64,000 nt of DNA, from contig CP119317.1 of NCBI GenBank assembly GCA_029203125.1, forward strand, positions 2,976,001 through 3,040,000, written 5' to 3'. The stretch comes from Candidatus Cohnella colombiensis (GTDB taxonomy: Bacteria > Bacillota > Bacilli > Paenibacillales > Paenibacillaceae). Made by a program: the position numbers and the translations under genes. This document shows, piece after piece, positions 17,041 through 26,520 of the stretch. Each line of letters opens with the position of its first letter. Position 1 is the first letter of the stretch. Below the pieces are notes generated by a model. The model saw only the letters and a list, made by a program, of their open reading frames with translations. It was not told where the DNA came from and did no database searches.

Positions 17041-18039
17041 ATGAATAAAAAGCTTAAATGGACAATTTACGGTTTTATTAGCGTCATCGTGCTCGTCCTC
17101 ATTGTAGCAGGCGTGCGTGTATATCAACTAGAGCAAAATTTAGCTAAAGCTCAAAAACCAAAAGAAGAGTCTCGCTTCGCCAAGTTTGAAGAAAAGGCTG
17201 AGTATGTCCCGCCAGAGTGGACAGGCACAGAGCGAGTCAACATTTTACTCATGGGTGGAGATGAGCGGGGTCTTACTACAAACGAAGTTGCACGTTCTGA
17301 CTCGATGATCGTTGCTTCCATTGATCCGACAGCCAAAACGATCCACGTCATGTCCGTCTTGCGAGATACTTGGGTCGAAATTCCAGGTTATCGCGACAAT
17401 CGTGCGAATACTGCACTCTCGCTTGGTGGGCCGAACCTCGCTATGAAGACGATCGGCAACATGCTCGGGCTCGACATCCAATACTACATGTACGTCGACT
17501 TCCAAGGCTTTATTAAGCTTGTGGATGCAATCGGTGGCATTGATTTCTATGTTGAGAAGAACATGCACTATACGGATGCTGCAGACGGACACAAGTACGA
17601 CATCGACCTGAAAGAAGGGCAACAGCATCTCGATGGCACAAAGGCATTGCAATATGTCCGTTTCCGGCATGACAAGCTATCTGATTTCACACGTACAGGG
17701 CGCCAACGTGATTTTCTAAAAGCGATTGCAGATAAAATGCAAACCGTGTGGAATCTCTATCGTCTACCTGACATTATTGACGAGGTCGTTCCTTACTTGG
17801 AGACGAATATGTCAACAGGCGATATGTTAAAGCTTGGAACACTCGGCTATAAATCGCATCAAGCAGGTTCTGCACAGATGCCTCCCAATGAACTGCTCGC
17901 AGACAAGACGATCAACGGCTCCTCTGTTCTTGCTATTCGGGACAAAGCGGCTCTAAAGGTGTTCGTACAACAAACATTAGCTAAAGATACGAGCAAAGTT
18001 ACAGAAACTGGAGGAGACAAAACAAGTGACACAAAATGA
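17041..18039 (+). CDS. LytR-CpsA-Psr family cell-wall polymer ligase
   Basis: Membrane-anchored enzyme that attaches lipid-linked glycopolymers (teichoic acids, capsule) to peptidoglycan. 332 residues: one N-terminal membrane helix (about 8-28) and the LCP domain with DERGLTTNEVARSDSM, SVLRDTWVEIPGY, RANTAL and RFRHDKLSDFTRTGRQRDFL; the Arg/Asp residues bind the pyrophosphate lipid. It overlaps hemL by 14 nt. The exopolysaccharide locus starts only ~4 kb away, so a role in anchoring that polymer is possible. Confidence 0.93.
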   Translation: MNKKLKWTIYGFISVIVLVLIVAGVRVYQLEQNLAKAQKPKEESRFAKFEEKAEYVPPEWTGTERVNILLMGGDERGLTTNEVARSDSMIVASIDPTAKTIHVMSVLRDTWVEIPGYRDNRANTALSLGGPNLAMKTIGNMLGLDIQYYMYVDFQGFIKLVDAIGGIDFYVEKNMHYTDAADGHKYDIDLKEGQQHLDGTKALQYVRFRHDKLSDFTRTGRQRDFLKAIADKMQTVWNLYRLPDIIDEVVPYLETNMSTGDMLKLGTLGYKSHQAGSAQMPPNELLADKTINGSSVLAIRDKAALKVFVQQTLAKDTSKVTETGGDKTSDTK

Positions 18040-19339
18040 ACGAATTCTATCCGCGCAGTTATATGAAGAAGCTCAGCGGCATATCGTTGGCGGGGTGAAC
18101 AGCCCTTCTCGTTCCTTCAAGGCTGTAGGCGGCGGTGCTCCGGTGTTCATGGAACGTGGAGCAGGCGCGTATTTTTGGGACGTAGATGGCAATCGCTACA
18201 TCGACTATTTGCAAGCCTTCGGCCCCATTATTGCAGGACATGCACATCCCCATATAACCAAGGCAATCATCCGCGCTGCGCAAAATGGGACATTGCTAGG
18301 GACAGCTACTGAGCATGAAATTAGATTGGCTGAAATGTTGAAGGCAGCCATTCCTTCACTTGATAAAGTGCGGTTCGTCAATTCCGGCACGGAAGCGGTC
18401 ATGACGACAATTCGTGTCGCAAGAGCTTACACCGGACGCAATAAAATTATTAAATTCGCTGGATGCTACCACGGACATTCCGATCTCGTGCTCGTTGCTG
18501 CAGGCTCAGGTCCCTCAACGCTCGGTATACCAGATAGCGCAGGCGTACCTGACAGTATTGCGAATGAAGTTATTACAGTTCCTTACAACGATTTAGAGAG
18601 CTTGAAGCAGGCATTAGCACGATGGAGCAATGAAGTTGCAGCTGTAATGGTTGAGCCGATCGTCGGCAACTTCGGCATGGTCATGCCTAAGCCTGGATTT
18701 CTTGAAGGACTCTGCAAGCTTACTCGCGAGGCAGGGGCACTCGTTATCTACGACGAAGTAATTACCGCATTTCGATTCCATTACGGAACGACTCAAACGT
18801 TCGCGGCATTTCCGGATCAAGAGGCCATACGCCCCGATCTGACGGCACTAGGTAAAATCATCGGTGGAGGTTTGCCAATTGGCGCTTATGGCGGTCGAAT
18901 CGAAGTGATGGAGAAGGTTGCTCCGCTAGGCCCTGCCTATCAAGCGGGGACGATGGCGGGCAATCCCGCATCGATATTGGCAGGAATTGCTTGCCTAGAA
19001 GTGTTACAAGCACCAGGCGTGTATGAAGAAATGGAACGCTTAGCCATTCGATTGGTTGATGGGCTTCAAGCATCTGCTAATCGCAATGGAGTTCCACTGA
19101 CGATCAATCGGATCGCGGGGGCATTTTCCACCCACTTCTGTAATCATCCAGTTACCAACTATGACGAGTCTCAGAATACGGATGGCGAGCAGTTTGCGCG
19201 CTTCTTCCGCTTGATGCTCGATCAAGGAATCTACCTTGCACCGTCGAAATATGAGGCTTGGTTCCTGACCACTGAACATTCAGACGCAGACATCGACGTA
19301 ACGCTTGCTGCTGCTGAAATCGCGTTTAGCAACTTTTAA
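18026..19339 (+). CDS. hemL: Glutamate-1-semialdehyde 2,1-aminomutase
   Basis: PLP enzyme making 5-aminolevulinate for tetrapyrroles. 437 residues. PLP Lys in TALGKIIGGGLPIGAYGG; YHGHSDLVLVAAGSG and VNSGTEAVMTTIRVARAYTG are typical. The GTG start lies inside the LCP gene after GGAGGAG. No other hem gene is nearby, so it may be the stand-alone second copy (gsaB) that many Bacilli carry beside the hemAXCDBL operon. Confidence 0.93.
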   Translation: MTQNERILSAQLYEEAQRHIVGGVNSPSRSFKAVGGGAPVFMERGAGAYFWDVDGNRYIDYLQAFGPIIAGHAHPHITKAIIRAAQNGTLLGTATEHEIRLAEMLKAAIPSLDKVRFVNSGTEAVMTTIRVARAYTGRNKIIKFAGCYHGHSDLVLVAAGSGPSTLGIPDSAGVPDSIANEVITVPYNDLESLKQALARWSNEVAAVMVEPIVGNFGMVMPKPGFLEGLCKLTREAGALVIYDEVITAFRFHYGTTQTFAAFPDQEAIRPDLTALGKIIGGGLPIGAYGGRIEVMEKVAPLGPAYQAGTMAGNPASILAGIACLEVLQAPGVYEEMERLAIRLVDGLQASANRNGVPLTINRIAGAFSTHFCNHPVTNYDESQNTDGEQFARFFRLMLDQGIYLAPSKYEAWFLTTEHSDADIDVTLAAAEIAFSNF

Positions 19340-19830
19340 TTGTTACTAATAATTTTTGCTGGGACACCTACGGCGGTACTATTAGAGGGGACATCTGTAA
19401 TTACTACAGCATTAGCTCCTATTTTAACGTTGTCGCCAATCGTGATATTTCCTAACACCTTAGCTCCCGCCCCTATGAAAACATGATTTCCAATAATAGG
19501 GGCACCCTCAGAATTGTTGTTTTTGCCGATGGTTACTTGCTGATAGATAGATACATGATCACCTATGACAACATGCGGACTAATAATTACACCGTTGCCA
19601 CCGTGCGGAAGTCCCAAATTAATGCCAATTCGGCACTGGCAGGGGAGCTCGCATTTCGCAACAATTCTAACAATCAACAAATCTAGTACACGGTACAATA
19701 CGAGCAATATCTGTCTTAATAGAGGAACCCTAAACTTATAGTGGATGATGTTTCCAATTCGATAAACGATGAATACGAAAAAACCAATAAACCCTCGAAG
19801 ATAAATCGCATTTTTAATGATTTTTATCAA
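19336..19830 (-). CDS. Hexapeptide-repeat acetyltransferase, serine O-acetyltransferase-like
   Basis: Left-handed beta-helix acyltransferase, 164 residues. N-terminal hydrophobic stretch, then hexapeptide turns with ISPHVVIGDHVSIYQQVTIG, PIIGNHVFIGAGAKVLGN and AVGVPAKII. It resembles CysE in the catalytic part but lacks the long N-terminal domain of true serine acetyltransferase. Its position next to a polysaccharide locus suggests acetylation of a sugar; this is inference. The stop shares 4 nt with the convergent hemL stop. Confidence 0.8.
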   Translation of the reverse strand: MIKIIKNAIYLRGFIGFFVFIVYRIGNIIHYKFRVPLLRQILLVLYRVLDLLIVRIVAKCELPCQCRIGINLGLPHGGNGVIISPHVVIGDHVSIYQQVTIGKNNNSEGAPIIGNHVFIGAGAKVLGNITIGDNVKIGANAVVITDVPSNSTAVGVPAKIISNN

Positions 19831-19903
19831 TTCGTGGCTCCCCTTTATTGTTCCCGTTAATTATGCGTTTACTATCACTTTTAAGTTAGTTTAGATCCAT
19901 ACA

Positions 19904-19940
19904 ATATAGATGAACAGCCTTCATTCAGGCTGTTCATCTA
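19904..19940. terminator. Hairpin at the 3' end of the inositol-phosphatase gene
   Basis: ATATAGATGAACAGCC and its inverse surround a 5-nt loop; the stop codon of the enzyme gene at 19921-19923 lies inside. No long U-run, so termination may be partial. Confidence 0.55.
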
Positions 19941-20991
19941 TATGCTTATCATACCTGTTATCCACCTCACGAGCGAGAGTGCGATATTTCTTCGTCTCCT
20001 CTACGATCGGATCACGCTCCGATTGAATCCGAACTTCCCAGCGCGGGGAATTCGCCCTTACTGCGCTTGCTTCTGGATTATCAGTATCAAGCTCGCCCTC
20101 AGACAGTTGCTGAATCATCAGCTCCTCTAGCTCATCTCTTGATGTTCCCCCAGCTAATAACAGCTCTCCAACCAGTTCTTCGTGAATAGATTTGTTGCTC
20201 GCACAAATATCACGAACCGCTAGATGGTAAGGCTGTCCGGACAAATCCGTTATTCGCCCACCCGCTTCTTCAATAAGCAATGAGCCAGCCGCTAGATCCC
20301 ATGCGCTAAGATTATGTTCCCAATAGCCGCTTAGTCTACCTGCGGCAACGTATGCTAATTGTAATGCCGCGGATCCTAAGTTTCTTAGGTTTCGAACCTT
20401 CGGCGCTAACGCTTGAATTTCTTTCATATTTGCTGGTAATGCATGATGAGGATCAACGGGATAGCCTGTTGCGATTAAGCTATTGCTAAGCGCTGATTCC
20501 GCAGACACTTGCATTTTCCGACCGTGAACATATGCGCCTTTTCCCCGCTCTGCAACGAACAATTCATCCCTAGATGGATCGTACACAACACCTACAATAA
20601 CTTGACCTCGATGCGCCAATGCGATCGATACCGAGTAAAACGGAAATCCATGAATGTAATTTGTCGTACCGTCAATTGGATCAACAATCCATAAATATTC
20701 CGAGTCTGCAAGCTCTCGAATTGCCTTTAAAGATGCCTCAGGTCCTGGCTCTACTCCTTCTTCCCCTAAAAAATCATGGTCAGGAAAGTGTGTTGCAATC
20801 AAATTACGAATCATTCTCTCTGAGCCTTTATCAAATTCAGTCACTAAATCATTCATAGAATATTTCGTATCGTATTGGTTTACACTGCCTAGCTTGCTCT
20901 TAATCCACTCTCCAGCCTTCGCAGCACAGTTGATCGCTACTGCTGTATAGCTTTTACCGCCGATAACCGTTTCATTTCCTTGGTTTTCCAT
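19921..20991 (-). CDS. Inositol-1-monophosphatase family protein with C-terminal tail
   Basis: Mg-dependent sugar-phosphate phosphatase. 356 residues; the first ~270 form the family core with FLGEEGVEPG, DPIDGTTNYIHGFPFYSVSIA and WDLAAGSLLIEEAGGRI, the metal ligands. The last ~80 residues are an Asp/Glu/Arg-rich extension absent from most members. It follows the TauE gene by 15 nt. Substrate (inositol phosphate, fructose bisphosphate or PAP) cannot be told from sequence. Confidence 0.88.
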   Translation of the reverse strand: MENQGNETVIGGKSYTAVAINCAAKAGEWIKSKLGSVNQYDTKYSMNDLVTEFDKGSERMIRNLIATHFPDHDFLGEEGVEPGPEASLKAIRELADSEYLWIVDPIDGTTNYIHGFPFYSVSIALAHRGQVIVGVVYDPSRDELFVAERGKGAYVHGRKMQVSAESALSNSLIATGYPVDPHHALPANMKEIQALAPKVRNLRNLGSAALQLAYVAAGRLSGYWEHNLSAWDLAAGSLLIEEAGGRITDLSGQPYHLAVRDICASNKSIHEELVGELLLAGGTSRDELEELMIQQLSEGELDTDNPEASAVRANSPRWEVRIQSERDPIVEETKKYRTLAREVDNRYDKHIDEQPE

Positions 20992-21006
20992 ATGCCACCT
21001 CTATCT

Positions 21007-21834
21007 TCATTTAAGCTCTCGAATACCTTCGATGATTAAATAAATGGCCATCGCCAGCAGTGTTGCCCGCAATAACCACATCAGCTGCTTACCGCTTAAT
21101 CGCGCTGCGATCAATGCTCCAATACGACCGCCGATAATTGCACCTGGCGCAAGGGCAGCAAACAGCAGCCAATCTACATTGCCGTTCCACACATGAACAC
21201 CGCTACCTGTTATCGAAGATAGTAAAATTACAAACATTGAGGTGGCGGTTGCTACATGTGGAGGGAACCGAAACAACAGCACCATGATCGGGACGAACAA
21301 CGATCCCCCACCAATTCCGAATAATCCCGAACATAAGCCCACAGCCGCTCCAATGATTAGTGCAAGTGAAAGATTGTAACCATAAGTATGTACAGTGCCG
21401 TTACCCTCAGTAAATGTACGTTTTATTCGCCAATTTATGTTCAGTGGTTTTAGTCGTTCCCTCGCTACCATCAACCCGAACATCACGAACATAAATAATC
21501 CGAAGGACAATTGAAACGGTCCTTGCTGAATCCCATTCGTCAGCTGCGCTCCGAGCATTGCTGCTGGACCGCTCGTTATGAATAAGAGCCAGCCTGTTCG
21601 AAAGTCAACCTTTCCCTGCTTGCGATACGTATACGTAGCTGAAAGTGCCGTGAAGATCAACACCGCTAATGAAGTACCTACTGCGACCTGTGAGGTCACG
21701 ACTTCGCCAACGAGAGGCTTGCCCAGCAACACTAGAACGGGAACAATAATAATCCCGCCGCCTAAACCGACGATACTCCCAAATAAAGCAGCCACGATAC
21801 CGACTAATAATAGGAGCATTAACGCCAACCACAT
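21007..21834 (-). CDS. TauE/SafE family permease
   Basis: Membrane protein with about eight segments, 275 residues. The two glycine-rich repeats GLGGGIIIVPVLVLLGK and LFGIGGGSLFVPIMVLLF are the family hallmark. Members export sulfite, sulfoacetate or other organosulfur anions; the substrate here is unknown. GAGGTG precedes the ATG. Between capD and the phosphatase gene, all on the minus strand. Confidence 0.9.
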   Translation of the reverse strand: MWLALMLLLLVGIVAALFGSIVGLGGGIIIVPVLVLLGKPLVGEVVTSQVAVGTSLAVLIFTALSATYTYRKQGKVDFRTGWLLFITSGPAAMLGAQLTNGIQQGPFQLSFGLFMFVMFGLMVARERLKPLNINWRIKRTFTEGNGTVHTYGYNLSLALIIGAAVGLCSGLFGIGGGSLFVPIMVLLFRFPPHVATATSMFVILLSSITGSGVHVWNGNVDWLLFAALAPGAIIGGRIGALIAARLSGKQLMWLLRATLLAMAIYLIIEGIRELK

Positions 21835-21870
21835 CTGCTGTTCACCTCTAGCTCAATCATAACACAAACC

Positions 21871-23670
21871 TTAATACACTTGCTTCAATTGGGGTTCAAC
21901 ATATTGCTTCGCTTCTGAAATGTTATAGCGAATAATCGACTCTAAATGATTGATTTCCCTTAACAGTGCATCTTTATCTCGCGTAAGTGGCGATCCGATA
22001 AAGATACGATTGTTCATCGTCGTTGAAAGCTTCTCGTCATTTGTGAGCAGTTCCTCGTATAGCTTCTCGCCCGGTCGTAATCCGATAAATTGAATCTCAA
22101 TGTCCTTATGAGGTTCAAAACCTGATAACCGAATCAAATCCTTGGCCAATTGATAGATGTTCATCGGTTCTCCCATATCCAAAATGAACAATTCAGCCCG
22201 CTCTGTATAGGCTCCCGCTTGAATAACAAGCTGAGCAGCTTCCGGTATGGTCATAAAATAACGGGTCATGTCCGGGTGTGTCACCGTAACGGGACCCCCT
22301 TCTGCAATTTGCGACTTGAAAGTCGGAATTACACTGCCCCGACTACCTAGTACATTACCGAACCGCACCGCTGAAAACTTCGTTGCACTGCGTAATCCAA
22401 TCGTCTGTATAATAATTTCAGAGACGCGCTTCGTCGCGCCCATAACGCTTGTCGGATTTACTGCCTTATCAGTCGAGATTAACACAAATCGTTCAACGCC
22501 ATAACGATCAGAAGCTTCAGCCACATTTATCGTACCGTAGATGTTATTGTGAACAGCCTGCTCTGGATTACTCTCCATTAAAGGCACATGTTTATATGCA
22601 GCGGCGTGAAAAACAACCTGAGGCATATCGTTTGCGAAGATGTCCATAATGCCTTCGCGGTTTTTCACATCCATAATTTTGGGACATATGTGCAGCCCGG
22701 GAAACTTTTTACGAAGCTCCAAATCGATTTGATAAATACTATTCTCTCCATGACCGAGCAGAATTAACTTCTCAGGCTTGAAAGGTGCAATTTGACGACA
22801 TAATTCCGAGCCGATCGAGCCACCAGCTCCTGTTACAAGCACAACTTTATTTTCCACAAAATTGGCAATGCCCTCCAAATCAATTGAAACAGGACTACGC
22901 CCAAGTAAATCCTGAACCTCAACATTTCTCATCCGACTAATGGATACTTTACCCTGTATAATATCTCTAATCTGAGGAATGATCTTCAACTCACAGTTTG
23001 TTTCCTTGCATATTTTAACAATTTCCGACACATCTTCACGCTCAGCGGACGGAATCGCGATAATGATTTGATTAACTTCCCATTTGCGCGCGATCTGCCC
23101 AATCGCATTCCGATTTCCAAGAACTCGTAGACCCGAAATCTGACGACTTTGTTTACGAGGATCATCATCTATAAAACCGACAATATAACTATTGTTGACA
23201 TGCTTATTCTGCTTAAGCTCTTTTGCTACTAAAGTGCCGCTGTCACCTGCTCCAATAATGAGAACTTTAAATTCTCCTGTGCCCTTCTTCCGATAGTTAT
23301 CACTGCTTAAACGCAACACAAATCGAACTCCTCCAATTATAAGAAGAGAAGACTGATAGATGAATAGGAATGGGACAGGATCGATAACATCCCAAATTAC
23401 AATATAATAGATGACTGTGGCTACAAAGGAGCCATAACTGACGGCTCTAAATACAGAGACAAGCTCACCGATACTGGAATATCTCCAGATCCGGTTATAC
23501 ATATTATAGCGAAACATGAACGCCATGACTGAGATGACTATAATCAATCCATATAAATATACGTACCCGCTTGCAATTTCAATACCAAATATCGCAAAGC
23601 TGATTATTGCTAAAATGTACAATGTACAAAAGTCGAACATAATAAGCAACGGATTTCTTCTAAATGTCAT
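21871..23670 (-). CDS. Membrane nucleotide-sugar dehydratase, CapD/FlaA1 family
   Basis: Makes a 4-keto-6-deoxy amino sugar from UDP-GlcNAc, usually the first step to the initiating sugar (QuiNAc, diNAcBac or FucNAc type). 599 residues: four N-terminal membrane helices (to ~150), a first Rossmann unit VLIIGAGDSGTLVAKEL, and the SDR catalytic unit VLVTGAGGSIGSELCRQI with STDKAVNPTSVMGATKR, where M-x3-K replaces Y-x3-K as usual for this family. The start at 23668-23670 follows GGGAG. Divergent from the wzz gene. Confidence 0.92.
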   Translation of the reverse strand: MTFRRNPLLIMFDFCTLYILAIISFAIFGIEIASGYVYLYGLIIVISVMAFMFRYNMYNRIWRYSSIGELVSVFRAVSYGSFVATVIYYIVIWDVIDPVPFLFIYQSSLLIIGGVRFVLRLSSDNYRKKGTGEFKVLIIGAGDSGTLVAKELKQNKHVNNSYIVGFIDDDPRKQSRQISGLRVLGNRNAIGQIARKWEVNQIIIAIPSAEREDVSEIVKICKETNCELKIIPQIRDIIQGKVSISRMRNVEVQDLLGRSPVSIDLEGIANFVENKVVLVTGAGGSIGSELCRQIAPFKPEKLILLGHGENSIYQIDLELRKKFPGLHICPKIMDVKNREGIMDIFANDMPQVVFHAAAYKHVPLMESNPEQAVHNNIYGTINVAEASDRYGVERFVLISTDKAVNPTSVMGATKRVSEIIIQTIGLRSATKFSAVRFGNVLGSRGSVIPTFKSQIAEGGPVTVTHPDMTRYFMTIPEAAQLVIQAGAYTERAELFILDMGEPMNIYQLAKDLIRLSGFEPHKDIEIQFIGLRPGEKLYEELLTNDEKLSTTMNNRIFIGSPLTRDKDALLREINHLESIIRYNISEAKQYVEPQLKQVY

Positions 23671-23854
23671 AATATCGCTCTCCCGACAGGGCATGATAGC
23701 GCTCTCAACTACTAAAAAAAGAAATTCACTCACAAAAAGAGGAATCATGTCAGATTATGTTGAATAATTCTGAAATTGTTCTAATATTAACACAAAATTT
23801 TGGAATTTAATAGCAAGTTTTATGTTGATGTTTCATATGTACTGTAATTTTTTA

Positions 23855-23863
23855 TGCTATAAT
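23855..23863 (+). promoter_or_regulatory. Extended -10 promoter of the wzz-like gene
   Basis: TGCTATAAT (TG at 23855-23856, TATAAT at 23858-23863) is a good extended -10 element 52 nt before the start codon. The -35 region is weak, as often with this type. Confidence 0.55.
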
Positions 23864-23915
23864 TTATGAGATTAATTGTTATCCAAACACAAGGATAAGG
23901 AGCAGATCAAATACA

Positions 23916-24632
23916 ATGAAAGAGCTGGATTTGCATCAATATATCCGAATTATCCGAAAAAAGTCGTTATTTATCTTATTGCTGACCGCAATTGTCACTG
24001 GAGCAACACTCGCAACGAACGTCTACTATTTTCACCCCCAATATAGCAATTCGGTTACTTTACTCGTAAACGATCGGAACAAACAAGGCTCTAGCCTACG
24101 TGTGGATGATATTCTACTCTATGAAAAATTAATGGGCACCTACAAAGATATCATTGTTAGTCGTAGAATATTGAGCACTGTCATCGATGCGCACCCAAGT
24201 GAGCTTTCGCTAAATAAATTACGTTCGATGATGACCGTTATAATCAGTACCAGTTCTCAGGTGATCACCATTCGAGTAGCCGACCCTGACTATTCACTCG
24301 CCACTCGATTCGCCAATGAGATTGCAGAATCGTTCCAATCTAAGCTGGGTAGCTTAATGGACGTCAACAATGTACAAATTTTGGATTATGCTGTAGAAGT
24401 CCCTAATCCAACACCCATGTCTCCAAGAGTAAAATTTAATATTGCTCTTGCTTTTCTTATCAGTATCCTCTTATTTAGCAGTGCTGCAGTCATAATCGCC
24501 TACTTCGACACGCGCATACGTACTGAGGAGGACTTATTCAGCACTACTAAACTTCCATTGCTTGGAACGATCCCTTTAACAGATTCTATGTCGAATAAAA
24601 AACAAGCAAAGCGGGAGGATAAGGATGACTAG
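23916..24632 (+). CDS. Wzz/YveK-type polysaccharide co-polymerase
   Basis: Chain-length regulator and membrane adaptor for a BY-kinase in Gram-positive polysaccharide export. 238 residues: cytoplasmic start MKELDLHQYIRIIRKK, first membrane helix ~18-38, extracytoplasmic region, the Pro-rich motif PNPTPMSPRVKFN before the second helix (~178-200), and a short cytoplasmic tail. It overlaps the next gene by 8 nt. It points opposite to all neighbouring polysaccharide genes. Confidence 0.92.
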   Translation: MKELDLHQYIRIIRKKSLFILLLTAIVTGATLATNVYYFHPQYSNSVTLLVNDRNKQGSSLRVDDILLYEKLMGTYKDIIVSRRILSTVIDAHPSELSLNKLRSMMTVIISTSSQVITIRVADPDYSLATRFANEIAESFQSKLGSLMDVNNVQILDYAVEVPNPTPMSPRVKFNIALAFLISILLFSSAAVIIAYFDTRIRTEEDLFSTTKLPLLGTIPLTDSMSNKKQAKREDKDD

Positions 24633-25260
24633 TCGAAAAAAACTACCTGTACTCCACACATCCTTAGAAGCAAACAATGCTATTACTGAGGCGTATCGTA
24701 ACTTACGCGCTTCTCTTACCTATTACGCTTGGGACAAAAGGGTTCAAACACTTGTGTTCACTAGTCTTCATTCAGGGGACGGAACAACCTCATTAATTGC
24801 CAATCTTGCTGTGTTATCCGCGCAGGAATATAAACGTGTACTTTTAATAGATGGGCAACTTCGCAAACCTAAATTGCATCATTACTTTCTAGCCCCGAAT
24901 CATATCGGTTTATCTGATGTACTTTCGGATAAAGCGAAGATCGTCGACGTGCTAGTTGAAACGAATATCGAACATCTAACTTTACTTCCCGCCGGTCCAT
25001 TGCGGGTCAACTCTGCGGAATTGTTAGGGACTCATAAGCTTTCACGATTGCTAGAATCGTTCCAAGAGAAATTTGATGTCATCTTAATCGACAGTCCTGC
25101 GGTGCTTCACTATTCAGACACTGGGCTGTGGGCTCGCGCCTCTGATGGTGTCGTTATCGTCGTCAATAGCAAGAGCTCCAAATCCGAGCACCTCCAACGC
25201 GCCGAAGCATTACTGGATCCGTTCCAAGAAAAACTAGTCGGTGTCATTATGGTAAAGTAG
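24625..25260 (+). CDS. CpsD/CapB-type BY-kinase homologue with degenerate ATP site
   Basis: The fold is that of bacterial tyrosine kinases (211 residues, EAYRNLRASLTYY near the N-terminus). The Walker motifs are altered: at 51-56 the sequence is GDGTTS where active members have GEGKST/T, so the Walker A lysine is Thr54; at 76-78 it is DGQ where the Walker A' motif has D-x-D. Walker B Asp156 (ILIDSP) remains. There is no C-terminal tyrosine cluster; the protein ends VGVIMVK. Probably a pseudokinase that only binds the Wzz partner. Its last 27 nt overlap the convergent flippase gene. Confidence 0.9.
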   Translation: MTSRKKLPVLHTSLEANNAITEAYRNLRASLTYYAWDKRVQTLVFTSLHSGDGTTSLIANLAVLSAQEYKRVLLIDGQLRKPKLHHYFLAPNHIGLSDVLSDKAKIVDVLVETNIEHLTLLPAGPLRVNSAELLGTHKLSRLLESFQEKFDVILIDSPAVLHYSDTGLWARASDGVVIVVNSKSSKSEHLQRAEALLDPFQEKLVGVIMVK

Positions 25261-26520
25261 GCTCTTGCGAATTCTCCAGTAGAACACTGCAACCTGAAGG
25301 ATCAATCGACACCCCGTTGAGACGATAAGTGCATACGCAGCACCTATAATTCCGAAATGGGGGAGCATTAGCCATGTTGCTACGATCGCACAGATCGTCC
25401 ATAATGCTGCTATATAAGGTTGGATTTTAATAGCGTGCATGGCAGTTAACGCATATCCAAAAAAGGTCGCTATGAAATCTATCATGCCCGACACTAATAG
25501 CACCACAAGTAATAAGGAATGCACCGCATAATCCGCATTATAGATCAGCTCTAATAACTCCTTACCTACACTTACGGCGATCAGTATACCTATTGCACCT
25601 ATAACACCCCCAACAGCACTTAATCGAATAACCAGTCGATGCAGTTCAGACAGCTTTCGTTGGTGGCACAATCTGCTCATGCGTGGTGCTGCAGCCTGTC
25701 CGATCGCATTAGACACAATCATCCCCGCAGTCAATAGATACCCCAAAGCGCTAAAGATCCCTAGATCATGAGAGCCAAGCTCTCTGCTAATGAGAATCCT
25801 CGGTATCTGAGTAGATAATGAGGATAGCATAACAACGATGCCAAGCGGTGCTCCCCATACTGCGAGTTCTAACATAGGTCCCCATCTATAGTCAGGTCTA
25901 AATGCTTCATACCTTCGAATCTTTCGAATATCGTAAACTACGAGCTGAATTGCCCATGCCACGGCCATACAAGCTGTTGCGGCTAGCAATCTCGTATCAG
26001 GTAATGCGTCTCTCCAAATGTACATCCCCATCGCAAAAGCACCAATCGCTAACAAGCCTTTACCGATCTTCGAAATCGATATAATTTGAAATTGCTCTCG
26101 CTTCTGTAATGCTCCATGAATAATGTCGCTAATCGATTCGAAGCCTTTCGCAATAGCAATCACAATACTTAACCATACAAGCTCTTCTCTCTCACCAACG
26201 ATGAATAAAATGCAAGGAATGACGACGACCGCTACAACCGTGATTACGATGCGAATACCCGCATAATTTCCAAATGTATATTTTCCTCTTGTATCAACAA
26301 CCTGTAATGCTCGTAATTGTAGCTGCGATAATAAGATTAGAGGTGACACATATGCAAGAGCTAATGAGAACTGGCCGACTAACTCTGGATTGGACCATCT
26401 CGCGATTACAATAATGAGTGCCCACTGTGTAATGGCATAAATGATGTTTCCGATGAGTGTCCATGATATGTTTCGTTTTAATGAGAAATATTTTGAATCC
26501 GTCTTCTGCACCTGCATCAC
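25234..26520 (-). CDS. Polysaccharide flippase, Wzx/MATE-like
   Basis: Membrane protein (428 residues, about 12 hydrophobic segments) of the oligosaccharide flippase superfamily. Starts SLKRNISWTLIGNIIYAITQW, a typical Wzx N-terminus, and has ISRELGSHDLGIFSALGYL. It should flip the undecaprenyl-linked repeat unit outward. Start is GTG at 26518-26520 or the ATG next to it; both overlap the stop of the upstream gene. Co-transcribed with the sugar genes upstream. Confidence 0.88.
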   Translation of the reverse strand: MMQVQKTDSKYFSLKRNISWTLIGNIIYAITQWALIIVIARWSNPELVGQFSLALAYVSPLILLSQLQLRALQVVDTRGKYTFGNYAGIRIVITVVAVVVIPCILFIVGEREELVWLSIVIAIAKGFESISDIIHGALQKREQFQIISISKIGKGLLAIGAFAMGMYIWRDALPDTRLLAATACMAVAWAIQLVVYDIRKIRRYEAFRPDYRWGPMLELAVWGAPLGIVVMLSSLSTQIPRILISRELGSHDLGIFSALGYLLTAGMIVSNAIGQAAAPRMSRLCHQRKLSELHRLVIRLSAVGGVIGAIGILIAVSVGKELLELIYNADYAVHSLLLVVLLVSGMIDFIATFFGYALTAMHAIKIQPYIAALWTICAIVATWLMLPHFGIIGAAYALIVSTGCRLILQVAVFYWRIRKSLLYHNDTD

